This document shows, piece after piece, positions 24,180-34,438 of a stretch of 64,000 nt of DNA. This DNA is from Halichondria panicea. Taxonomy: Eukaryota > Porifera > Demospongiae > Suberitida > Halichondriidae. Each line of letters begins with the position of its first letter. Within the stretch, counting starts at the first letter, position 1. The position numbers were made by a program, and so were the translations under genes. The notes under the pieces are model-generated. The model saw nothing but the letters and a program-made list of their open reading frames with translations. It did no database searches and was not told the origin of the DNA. The stretch is from the NCBI RefSeq assembly GCF_963675165.1, contig NC_087390.1, positions 3,486,001 to 3,550,000 on the forward strand, written 5' to 3'.

Positions 24180-24980
24180 ATGGCTGAGCAGAACTGGAAA
24201 CGAATGTTGTCCTATCACTGCAAAGATTGGCATGGGCTCTGGACAAAGTACTCACCTCAAGGAGAGGTAACAGAGTCGTACAGGAGCCATAGGAATTTCA
24301 AGACAAATCCCGAGCAGACCGAGATGCTTCAAACAAATCGGTACTTCTATTCTTCGGACAATATTGTGGAGAAAACGTGGCCCTCAAGATACGATGCTAA
24401 TGCACCTGATGGAATCCAAGGTAATTTTCACGATGGTAGTGTTTTCTGGGTGTTCGAAACTGGTCATGCTGTCAGTGTGTTCCAATCAGTCAAAGTCTCA
24501 CCTGATTTAGAGGTGACTTGCGCTGAGATATTATTTGTAAACGAACGTTTGCGACTCAGTGCAATCGTTGTTTACAATAATGGTGATCTAGTGCGAACAG
24601 CAACCATTCGAGAAGATTTGACAGGCTTTCCGAGTCAACAGTGGTCTACAGAAACCAAGCAAGTTCCTGAGCGAGATTTTAGAGGCAACTGGAAAGAAAC
24701 ATACACCACAACGGAGCCGGAGAGCTCACCTCAAAAGGTTTCCGATCCTGAGCAATCTCAATTCAAATGGGGTTGGGAAGGTAATACTTCATTTCATTAT
24801 CCAGATGGCATTTCCATCAGTTGCCCAAAGGCACTGGGTACCAATTCTCCTATGAAATGGGTTGCTAACTGGTTGGTCAACGACACAAAAATACAGCAAA
24901 TTATGATTGAGTTTGATGAAGATGGTCATTTTTTTTCGCAACGTTTGAATCTATACGAATTGGAATCAGATCTAGCATAA
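24180..24980 (+). CDS. DUF3598-like protein, paralogue 2, intronless
   Basis: A single exon, 266 aa when started at the ATG that aligns with paralogue 1 (MAEQNWKRMLSYHCKDWHGL). In-frame ATGs at 24168, 24171 and 24174 could add up to four residues. Compared with paralogue 1 it has a small insertion (QGNFHDGSVFWVFETG versus QGRDRVFKVFETG) and a longer C-terminus (ELESDLA). Long stretches are otherwise shared, for example SQFKWGWEGNTSF and PDGISISCPK, so the two arose by a fairly recent inverted duplication and both are under coding constraint. Function unknown; likely a small-molecule-binding calycin-type protein if the DUF3598 call is right. Confidence 0.75.
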   Translation: MAEQNWKRMLSYHCKDWHGLWTKYSPQGEVTESYRSHRNFKTNPEQTEMLQTNRYFYSSDNIVEKTWPSRYDANAPDGIQGNFHDGSVFWVFETGHAVSVFQSVKVSPDLEVTCAEILFVNERLRLSAIVVYNNGDLVRTATIREDLTGFPSQQWSTETKQVPERDFRGNWKETYTTTEPESSPQKVSDPEQSQFKWGWEGNTSFHYPDGISISCPKALGTNSPMKWVANWLVNDTKIQQIMIEFDEDGHFFSQRLNLYELESDLA

Positions 24981-25232
24981 CAATTTAAATGCTACATTAG
25001 TCATGTTACATGAAATTGTACACATGTATACCGTAATTGATGTAATTACAGCGCCAGAAAAATTAATTCCACTTCTGAGTGGTGCATCTTTTAGAACACA
25101 AAAAATTGCATTCAGCCCAGCTGGCGCTTATATTCTACAGCTAGTCTGATAGAGAAAATGGGCGTGGTCTAACTCAGTTTCACTTGCTAGATGCTTGTGA
25201 ACAACATTCATTGACTGTAGCTATCGGTTATA

Positions 25233-25537
25233 AGCCCCATTTACACAAGGCCTTTAATCCGGGTTGAAATCCAGATTAAACCTAACCGTGTTCGTGTAAA
25301 CGGCCCTTATCCGGGTTCTAATCCGGATTAGCCAACCCACCTTTGGAGGTGGTTCAGATTGTGTCAGAAGCGGTTTAGCTTGAGTAAACACAAAGGGCTA
25401 ATTCTGAGGTGTTGTACATGTTCGGGGGGGGGGGTGTTTCTAGAGTAAGCCTGTAGCTTCCTATCAGCCAATGTTTGCGCAAATGCAGCCCACTACCAAA
25501 AATCTGACCCAGATTAGGTATCGTGTAAACGGGGCTT
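25233..25537. mobile_element. MITE with AAGCCCCATTTACAC ends
   Basis: The left end AAGCCCCATTTACACAAGGCC is mirrored by GTGTAAACGGGGCTT. Internal 'ATCCGGGTT/ATCCGGATTA' motifs repeat. It appears inserted in an ATTACAGCGCC-family copy that begins at 25030. Contains a run of nine or more G near 25425. Confidence 0.65.
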
Positions 25538-26191
25538 TTTTTAAGGGACTCGCCCCAATAAAAATAAATTGTTAATTACTTTGCGCAAGCCACGAATGGT
25601 TTACATGCCGTGGTTTATACTGGCATATCAGTAAGCCTTGCCCAATTATGCTCAAAATTTTGCCTAGTCTCATGCATTGTACCTAATTCTTAAACCTTAC
25701 TCAATAAAAATCACCAACGAGAATTATACTACAACATTACAGACGCTTCTAAATAATCTTCTAAGGAACTATACTGGCGAGTTAACTGATCTAGTAGTAC
25801 TACTAGCACCTTCCATACCTATATACTCAGTATTAGCATTATAGTGCGAAATCATACTTTCTACCAAAATTTGGTAAAAATTGCCTAATGTGCTAATATT
25901 TTTGCCCATTAGGCTGGCATAATGCTCAATGCTCCACCGCATCTATTAGTCTCAGGCCTACACAGAGGAAGAATGCCAGGGTCAAAAGGTCACTAATTAA
26001 AACACCATGTGGCCCTATGCTTTACATGTAAAACTGAGTTTACCCTCGCGCCCCTGAGTTTATACACCACCAATAGCTTGATCCTCTTTATAATATATGC
26101 AGCAAAGGTCAAGAACCCAGAACAAGAATGTTTATTCCTTCATTAAACGTGACCCTATTGACCCTGGCGTCCTCTGAGCCCTACATATCAG

Positions 26192-26257
26192 GCATAGAAC
26201 TAGCCTCGAATCCAGGCCGATTAAAATACCGGCCTGGTCTCGAGGCTAGCATAGAAC
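26192..26257. mobile_element. 48-bp fold-back insertion with 9-bp target duplication
   Basis: The element is 26201-26248, from TAGCCTCGAATCCAGGCC to GGCCTGGTCTCGAGGCTA, with only about ten bases between the two inverted ends. GCATAGAAC is repeated exactly on each side. It has the same termini as the 545-574 bp TAGCCTC elements, so it looks like an end-only derivative. Confidence 0.85.
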
Positions 26258-26261
26258 TTAT

Positions 26262-26855
26262 AGTGAGCCTTTTGTTTCAAAATGGCGATACAATTACAAT
26301 ATACCATGTGTTGGTGCCCCAAACCGGAAGGATAAATCGACTTGATTTTATTTTATCGATTTCATCTGTTAGGGATCGACTCGATGTGTTTTATCAACTC
26401 GATTATCGACTTCATCTGATAGGGATCGACTCCAGAGGAGGGAGGACACAATTAACCTTTAGCTCTAATTAGCTGATTATCGTGACATGCCTTGAAACAT
26501 AGCAAGTAAGCTGCTGTGACCTCCTGCAGGCGTGCCTGGAAGGTCTCCACCTGAGCTACTGTAGGAGTGCCGAGTCTCTGTGTCTTGTCTGAGCCTTCGT
26601 TCTGCGTAGAAAATCCCAGGGGCCTGGAATCGAGGCTAATCCTGATCGATGGAGTCGATCCTGGCAGAAGAAGTCGAGTTGATAAAACACATCGAGTTGA
26701 TCCCTACCAAAACACATCTAGTCGATCCCTACCAGATGAAGTCACTAGATATTGAGTTGATAAAACACATCGAGTCGATTTATCCTTCCAGTTTGGGACA
26801 CCAACACATGGTATTTTGTATCGCCATTTTGAAACAAAAGGCTCACCATAATAAC
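26262..26855. repeat. long fold-back structure with GGGATCGACTCGATGTG subrepeats
   Basis: The left arm (about 26262-26433) and right arm (about 26645-26855) are inverted copies, sharing CCTTTTGTTTCAAAATGGCG and GGAAGGATAAATCGACT. Each arm contains short subrepeats of GGGATCGACT plus GTGTTTTATCAACTCGA. No coding capacity. A 26201-26248 mini-element sits at the left edge. Confidence 0.7.
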
Positions 26856-27242
26856 TAGCCTCGATCCTAGGAGAACCATGAGTACCTGATAGAGAACTCA
26901 ATCCGAAGGAGGCTATAAAGATTAAAGAACTGATGAACAATTGTAAACCATAGAGTATATTTCGTGGAATGGCCTCTATATAGGATTGCTAACCCAAATT
27001 AAGCCCCTCGAAAAGTTCGCGCTATATATATACGATACTCAACTATGCTTCTCGTGTAATCTGATAGCTTCACCACATGGGCTGTTGTGGCTTGATTCAT
27101 GTGCATGCCAAACGCATTACTCGTATTATTAAAATCAATGTATACCACTAAAGACAATATATAGTTTAACAATTATCGCGTATAGAAATAATGGTACGTC
27201 ATATAGACTAGACTAGACTACCATGTGAAACCAAATGTGTTG

Positions 27243-28130
27243 CTAATTAAATACATGTAAATTGTCCTCAATCCATTTTCTTAGTGTGGTCGGGTCGTCA
27301 CCAGTTATTTGTTTGAATTTGCCAAGATCACCTTCTGAATACACAGTTGTAGATTCCATCTTCATTGCGACCTCTGTTAGACCCTCGGCTATCCATTCTG
27401 GCACTCCAACCGATTTCATCTTCTTCAACTCATCCTCAAAAGGAATTCGTTCATACTTAATTTCTTTTTGAAGAACTTCTGATAGGATACTTATGAACTC
27501 ATTTGAGGTATTTCGATCGCCCAAAATAGCGATCGTTTTGTTCTGGTATAATTCAGGATTAGCCAGAATAGCAGCTGAAGCTTTTCCGATATCAGCAACA
27601 GTAGTGGCATGGCAGGGTGTATCCAGATCAATTACCCGGGTAAGGACTCCGTGTTTCACAGATTGTTTATAATGCGCGTATCCATCCATAAACATTGGGA
27701 GCCGAAGAACCGTATACACTAAACCCAGCTCTGAGATGTGGCGTTCAATTTTAGTATACTGGCTACCAAATGAAGTGTCTGGTAGCTTGGCTGTTAGGGT
27801 AGACACTACTGCGACATGTTTGACACCTGCTTCCTTTGCCGACAGAGCAGTTGAGGTAGTCAGTTCTACTCTATTTTTTGCAGTAGGTGTAACGATGTAA
27901 AGAGTGCTTACTCCTTGAAAAATGCTAACTAGGTTGCTTGCCCCCATGGTAGCCTGTACTACAGTCACATTTGAAAGAGACTTCAACTTTCCAGCTTTTT
28001 CTGAGTCAGGGTTCCGCACTCCAGCTCGAATTTCAACCTTGTGAGCATAATTTTCCGTTAAGTTCTTAATCGTAGCAGCACCCACAGATCCTGAAGCTCC
28101 AATCACAAAAACGACAGGCTTTATAGACAT
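27243..28130 (-). CDS. NmrA-like NAD(P)-binding protein, intronless
   Basis: A single 295-codon exon from ATG at 28130. The N-terminal Rossmann motif GASGSVGAATIKNL near residue 11 is the GxxGxxG of atypical short-chain dehydrogenases. The rest follows the NmrA/HSCARG plan: a GVRNP segment after beta-2, VSTLTAKLPDTSFGSQYTK in the middle, LRLPMFMDGY, a C-terminal DDPTTLRKWIEDN, and no canonical YxxxK catalytic pair, which suggests a redox sensor or an NAD(P)H-using reductase of unknown substrate. No signal or TM segment. Such proteins are common in bacteria, fungi and some invertebrates. Absence of introns beside CYP51 (13 exons) makes transfer or retroposition plausible. Confidence 0.85.
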   Translation of the reverse strand: MSIKPVVFVIGASGSVGAATIKNLTENYAHKVEIRAGVRNPDSEKAGKLKSLSNVTVVQATMGASNLVSIFQGVSTLYIVTPTAKNRVELTTSTALSAKEAGVKHVAVVSTLTAKLPDTSFGSQYTKIERHISELGLVYTVLRLPMFMDGYAHYKQSVKHGVLTRVIDLDTPCHATTVADIGKASAAILANPELYQNKTIAILGDRNTSNEFISILSEVLQKEIKYERIPFEDELKKMKSVGVPEWIAEGLTEVAMKMESTTVYSEGDLGKFKQITGDDPTTLRKWIEDNLHVFN

Positions 28131-29270
28131 TCTTTAGATATGCTGCGCTGGTAGCTAGTAAGAGCTAGATATAGATATATAGAGGACTCAACTGAAAAGC
28201 TAATGACTTAGCCTCCTTCACAAGGCCTGCCTGGGATCGAGGCTACTATGATTCCAGGACGTTTTTTAATCGGCCTGGATTCGAGGCTATGACTGCACTA
28301 GCTAATTTATACACGCACAAGCGCCACAAGACTTGTAGTCTTTACAACTGGAATAAATGCGAGAAGTTTACCTATTGCCTATTATTCCCACAGTGTAAAC
28401 CAAAGCACAGTGTAAACTACATCCCATCGTCACTAGCTCATGCAAGCTACATTAATTAATAATGGCCACATGACTCTCCGCTATCTGTTCACACAGGAGT
28501 GCATGCACTCTAGACTCGCTGGCCAGTCCCATCATCACTTCTTGAGGATTGGCCTCAAGAAGTGATGATGGGACTGGCCAGCGAGTCTACATGCACTCCT
28601 GGTTCACACTATAATTATAGCCCTAGAATGATGCCAATTATCCATGCACCATTTCGTGTATAACCTACAATAATTATATTATAATTATAATATTGCATGC
28701 ACTCGTATACTGACCAACCACTCGTATACTGACCAACCTGCCTGTAATAATTATGTAATATCGTATAACATTAGCGTGAAATTTTCGAGGGGCTTAATTT
28801 TCGCTGATTTCGTGGGTTACCAATCCTACACGAAAAATTAAGTCCACAAAAATTGTTATCCGCTATAATGTGCAAAAATTAAAGGCGTGGCTTCCGGTAG
28901 CAGTTATTCCACGAACATTATACAACGAAATGCTTTTAGAGGCCATTCCACGAAATATAAATGCCTCAAAAATTTAGCGCTATTTAAAGATGCCCATGCA
29001 TTGACACTTCAGAAGAATACCATGTGCATGTATGGGGTACTGGGGTATAATATAATTATTATGCATGTCAGTTACTACACGCATGATTAATGTTAATAAT
29101 TACAATCAATTTAAGACCATATAAATATTCCAAAATGAACCATACCATGTACTGTCAGTCCACATAGCCATCGTGTTACGTACAATATAAATATAATGTA
29201 TAAGCTCAAGCTCACACATGCAATAAAACCAAACAGCTAAACAGTTGTGGCATTACAATAAGTCCTTGTT
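28131..29270. other. intergenic spacer with three small transposon remnants
   Basis: Contains TAGCCTC-type ends at 28209-28289, the 79-bp fold-back at 28511-28589, and a degenerate CCGTATAGCGGG-type MITE at about 28768-28987. No gene seen. Confidence 0.5.
28502..28598. mobile_element. 79-bp perfect fold-back element with 9-bp target duplication
   Basis: The element 28511-28589 runs TAGACTCGCTGGCCAGTCCC to its exact complement with a 7-base loop (36-bp arms). CATGCACTC flanks it on both sides. The arms show no mismatch, so the insertion is young. The end sequence TAGACTCG differs from the TAGCCTCG family. Confidence 0.85.
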
Positions 29271-32200
29271 TCACATGCCCCTTCTCCTGTATCGAATGAG
29301 AGGCTTGGTGGGGGTGTGTATCATAGTGGTGTAGTTGACTGGTGGAAAGTGACCATCCACCAAATCAAACTCGTACTTGCGCAGGAGAACAGACCAGATG
29401 GTTTTGATCTGAATGAGCGCAAAACTCTCTCCCACACAGCGATGTCGACCTGTTAGGTGAGTGTAATATGAGCCATAGGATAAGCTACCTGTTATGTTTA
29501 CAGGGACGTACCTGCTCCAAATGGAACAAAGGAGAACTTTTCATCAGATGAAGTCTGTTCTAAAAATCTAAGAAAACATTTCCGTTATTTCTTTAGTATT
29601 ATTATATACAATCCATACAGTAATTTATCATGACTGGTAGAGGTACACATTTGCAATAGCGTACAAGGTACAACCTACCGGTCAGGATTAAAATCTTGCG
29701 GGTTGGTCCAGACCTCCATGAGGCTCTGGTTGACAGTTGGTGAGACACACACTTGGTGACCAGGAGGTATCGTAAACTTGCCAATAGTCTGTACAGTTAC
29801 GACAAGCAGCAATATCGTCATTGGTGATCAATCACCAACACTTGGCAACACAATAAGAGCCAGATTTGCATGGATTTTGTCATGGGCGTGCTACAAACTT
29901 AAAATTCCTGTACTATGTGGCTGTGGCTTCAGCAGTAACAGGTACATGAAATTAATGCAATATAATAGTACAGGAATTTCAACTAAAAAAAAAACGTACA
30001 ATCGATCTCATGTTACATATGTACCTGAGTGGACTTCACCATCCTCATCATGGTCATGATAGGTGGGCGAAGCCTCAGGGTCTCCTTCAAGCAACGCTCC
30101 AGGAAGGCAAGTTCCTCAACCTGTTAATAAAACATGATTAGTGTACAGGTCTATTAACTGGGAATGTTTGGGACATAAGAAGCTGGACGTCCGTATGTCA
30201 CATGCAAACATTGTGGCCTAACAGTTGGTATCTAACTAAAACTAGTGTATCTGCACACTAATATAATTATGCAAGATAGCTAAAAAAAATTTGTGAGTAG
30301 ATCTAACCTCGTCATAATTCAATGGAGGCAAATCCTCACCACAGACCTTCAACTGCTCCTGGTAGGCAGCATTCTGTGTGAAAGTAAAACACTCAAAATA
30401 CGTACGTAACAATATTCAAGAGCACGAAATAGGGCAGAATAATTATTACAAGGAGAACAACTTAAAAGAGAGAAGCGTATAATTATACCATTTTGATACC
30501 GTTGAATGCATGCCAAAACGTAAGTTAGCTACGGGACACAATAAATTGAAATCCCTAGACAAATCGTACGTAGAGAACTGTTCACCTGCAGCTGCTTGTG
30601 TCTGGCAAGATAGAAGCCTACCCATGCACTGGTGGTGGAGGAGGTGTGTTGTCCTGCCAACAGAAACCCTATCAACATGCCTATTATCTCATGATCCTTA
30701 AGAGTGCGGCCATCTCTGTGTGTGGGGAAATAAGCTAGTGCATCAACAGCGTTTACCAATCTATAAATTATAATGACAGTGGCAGGTTTATATGTCAAAT
30801 TGGTGACCATACCGACATTTGTTACAAGACCAGTAGGAAACTACAAAAATCAACAGCTTCATAGGCTACGTAGTAAAGCGTGAGTACGTCATAGCATGTG
30901 CTCTCATTGACAGGTAATTAGTATATAGACAGCTTACTTGTAAGTAGTGTGCAGAAGAGTATCGAGCACGTCATCCTCATGGTCCCCCTGTGAGCTCTCA
31001 CGACGCCTTTGGATTACATCACCAAATATCTTATACATCTCCAGCCGAGCATGGTCTCGTTTCCTGCAAACAGTATCAAGCGTATAGCAATCGCACACTA
31101 CTATTTCTGTTGTTACGCTTCATTTATCATTTAATGATCTAATAGTGAGTTTATTTAATTTGTTGTGGGCTTGAAAATTTAAACGAGTATAGAATTGGAC
31201 ACTAAAGGTAAAGCATGATCTAAATCCCGTACTAATATTTGCGTCAAACTGATATTCAAACTGATAATACTTTTGCTAGGATCGATGCCTAGTCTCACCT
31301 GAATGACGGCAGTGGCAGCCATCCTGGGAGTAGCCAGGCCAGGTGACTAAACCCTCCGTCCAAATCAGAATACAGCTGGGCAACATGTTCATCCAAACAC
31401 TCCCTTATCTCACGGCCTGGAGAGAGAAATAAGTGGCGAACTCGAACACGAACACAAACACAAACACGAACCTAAAAATTATCAAAAGGAGGAACGATAG
31501 CTTTTAAAACTACAATGTAATGGGGGGGGGGGGGGGGGGGAGGACCAGAGTGATAGAGGAAAGATTATGTCATGATTTTGTGCTCACAGAAATAAACTGC
31601 ATGGCAACTCACCATGGAGACAGCGGCTGGCAGTCAGGATAATTAGCTCTGATAATGCTTGGAAGAGGTCTACAGTGGTGTGTAGTACAAAGTACATGTA
31701 ACTACATGTAGATCTATATAAGTATACGTACATGTACGGTTGTCATATTTACAATAGGGTATCCCAGCTATGTGGCAGGAACTACACAAGTCATGACTGT
31801 ACAATCGTGCACCTCAAGAAAGTTTTCTGTTCTCTATTCACCACTTAATTTACTGTGCAAATGTGTAATGTACAGAGGTACACAAGCACAATAATTATAG
31901 TGCCACTCACCTTTCACCCCGCTGTCACCCCATCTCTCGAAGTAGTCAATGGTCTCCTTCTCAATGAGTGGGACGTAGCGTCGGAAGTGAGCCACTGAGA
32001 GACCAGTCTTGAGCATCTTCTTTTGCTCTAGGAACACCTGTTCATCGATCGGTATGTGAGAAGGTGGTACCGATACTATAAGCAATAATAATGTTACTGA
32101 TAGCACTGGTCAGTAATTAATGCCAAGCTATGAGCAAAATACAAACCCACGTATAATTCAACTCACATCATTGGACACATCGTAAGCCACACCCTTGCCA

Positions 32201-32986
32201 AACACGGGTGTGACCAGCTTGCCATACACTTCAGCTGCATTGAGGTCCTGGTCTTTGGAGTTAAAGAGCAGGGCGGAGCTGTCGGAACCAATCAGGTAAG
32301 TGAATGTCTTTCCCACCATTGTAAAGCTGAACACATTGCCGTACTGTGTGTGTGTGTGTGAGTAGTTCAAAGGTGAGGGGCAAGAGAATTGGTACAAATC
32401 ACAACCAATGTTACCACTGGTAATTTGTGATTATTATAATTAAAGCTACGAAGTTTCCAATCCCCTTCCTGCTCTATCTATGAATTCTTGCATGCCTAAT
32501 TTTAATAAGCAGTATGTAGCTTTAGTTATTCAGTTATTAATTTTGGCACACACCTTCTCTCTTGCACTGAGCAGAAACTCGATGGGGTTCTTGCCGAACT
32601 CGACAGCGTGACCCAGGAATGGAAGGCACGAGGATATGTGGGGAGGGTACTTCTGCAGAGATGCAACATTGTTTTGGGGAGGGCTGACTTAAATCAGTTT
32701 TTTTTAGACTTATTTTTAGACTTTACTCCCTTGGATTGACATATAAAGTCTGAATACTGACTATTTTTAATGGTATAATGGGTATCAGCAGATTTGCTAA
32801 GGACACATACTTTTCCCAAAAATTGCACATTGAGCTCACCTCTCCCTGTTTAGGAGTGGGTATTCCCCCACCTACGAGTCGTCGGTAAAGGAAGAGCATG
32901 CTGACCACCACCATCACAGCAACTGTGGTGGAGTGCACCACTGCCACCGCCGACACCACTTCCAGCACACTGCTAAATACACTCAT
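29271..32986 (-). CDS. CYP51: lanosterol 14-alpha-demethylase
   Basis: Cytochrome P450 that removes the 14-alpha methyl group of lanosterol in the ER membrane. Thirteen coding exons: 32986-32840, 32652-32554, 32343-32167, 32037-31911, 31669-31613, 31416-31299, 31063-30938, 30715-30586, 30373-30308, 30120-30025, 29788-29679, 29567-29512 and 29449-29271; 1488 nt, 495 aa (human about 503). An N-terminal TM anchor lies at about 15-35. Hallmarks are [10 protein letters not shown] (B' region), [14 protein letters not shown] (I helix), [10 protein letters not shown] (ExxR) and the haem loop FVPFGAGRHRCVG with Cys near 441. All junctions are GT/AG and in frame. Head to head with lanosterol synthase across about 1.45 kb. 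No missing residues noted. Confidence 0.97.
31522..31540 (+). repeat. 19-base G run
   Basis: An uninterrupted poly-G in a CYP51 intron. Length may be unreliable in the assembly. Confidence 0.9.
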
Positions 32987-34438
32987 CGCTACCTGGGAAT
33001 ATTAACATGGTATACCGCAGTGCTAGAAATTTTATGCGAGCAGTGATACTAGCTGTCACGGTATCGCACAATCGGCGTTTAGTCAAGGCCTGTACAATCT
33101 CATTGAAATCGCGGAAAAAAATTATCACATACATATCGCATGTTTTTGAAGCCTGGCCAAACGCATAATTTGATGCTCACGTATAATTATTTCTACAATG
33201 TAGCTACACAATGTATACGGTACAGGCTGTACATGTAGTAGGGACAAGCTACATTGTGTCGTAGACCTATATCTCAGCAATATTTTTTACTGATTCAGAG
33301 TGTGGCTGTCCGTTCTGATAGGTTATCTCAATTGCTAAAGTTGATTTGTGGACTAGCTAGAAAGCTGCTCGATGTACGTATAGTAGAGAGGTGGCCATTC
33401 CTGAGACGTTCCTTTACTTCGAATTCTATGTGTATAATCTGGGACCTGATTTCGTGGCCCGTTACGTTATACATAGCATATACATGGTCATTAAAGGAGG
33501 TTCCACTGTAATAATTTTATATTAAAACAATACTTAATTTTCAATGTGTGCCACGAATTAATAGTCATGAACCACAAATTATTCGGCCAAATTTCAATCT
33601 ATCGATCTCTGGTATTAAAACATTCAGTGTTAGAAGACGAAGTAATTTTGTCAATTAATTTTGATGCTGGGAATAAATACGCTTTGTTTTGTTTGATAGG
33701 CATTCAGCATTGAAAAAGGTCACAAATTTGCTGTAAAAAAGGTCATGAAAAAAAGAAAAAAAAGGTCAAAGTCGTAAATGCAAGTGGTTTTGTTTGACAA
33801 TTTTTACAGCCCATCGCAATAAAAAAAAGAGCAAGGGGTGTAAAACAGGCGGGCCGCGCCTAGTGCCTGAGAACCACGTAATTTGCTTTGTCAAGCTACC
33901 ATGTACCACATGCACACAACTTGCACAGCTAAGATGAGCACACACCCCCATCTTTAAAGATTGTGTGTACGCTAACTCACCATAAATGCACCTTGTACAG
34001 AAAAACAGCTCTTCTACTTCTGGCTGATCATAGATCTTTACTCTATAATTATATCTATGGGCTGACCAGTTTTTTCAGGCTTGCAATTAAACAAAAGGGG
34101 GGAGGGGCTAGGTCATTCTTGAGGTCATCCGACTTCCATCACCTGAGGGATGCCAGTTGCAGACCACCTTGGTCATGTTGGTGGCCCTATAGATGATCTG
34201 GTGGCCAGTGGTTCGTGTAATGCTCGTGCCTATGCGTGCCAGCAAGCAGGTACATTGATCTATACACAGTTAGAATAGCAGTTAGACACGTGTAGATCTA
34301 TTTTGGCTTTGTTGTGGTCAAGTGGTTTGCTTGCTAATTGTGAGTGTTTTTACTAGGAGTCTATGCTGACTTTATAGCAGATTCCTCTTGTGAAAATCAC
34401 TGTATATAATGACTACTGCCTGATTCTGCAGACGTCAG
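32987..34438. promoter_or_regulatory. divergent region between CYP51 and LSS
   Basis: About 1.45 kb between two start codons facing apart, so it must contain both promoters and any upstream non-coding exons. I see no coding exon. A short open stretch from ATG at 34154 ending at a GTACAT site does not join in frame to the LSS exon. Sterol-response elements could not be called by eye. Confidence 0.5.

Larger units (their letters stand above)
24981..27242. other. repeat-rich intergenic region
   Basis: Holds the MITE and fold-back elements listed separately and a partial CCGTATAGCGGG-family end near 26960-27030. No gene recognised. Confidence 0.5.

Noticed and set aside
28209..28289. TAGCCTC ends resembling another mini-element
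   Set aside because: The flanks do not show a convincing target duplication, so borders cannot be set.
34154..34250. Possible upstream coding exon of LSS (MPVADHLGHVGG...)
   Set aside because: Its phase meets a stop when joined to the 34432 acceptor; the LSS protein is full length without it. It could be untranslated.
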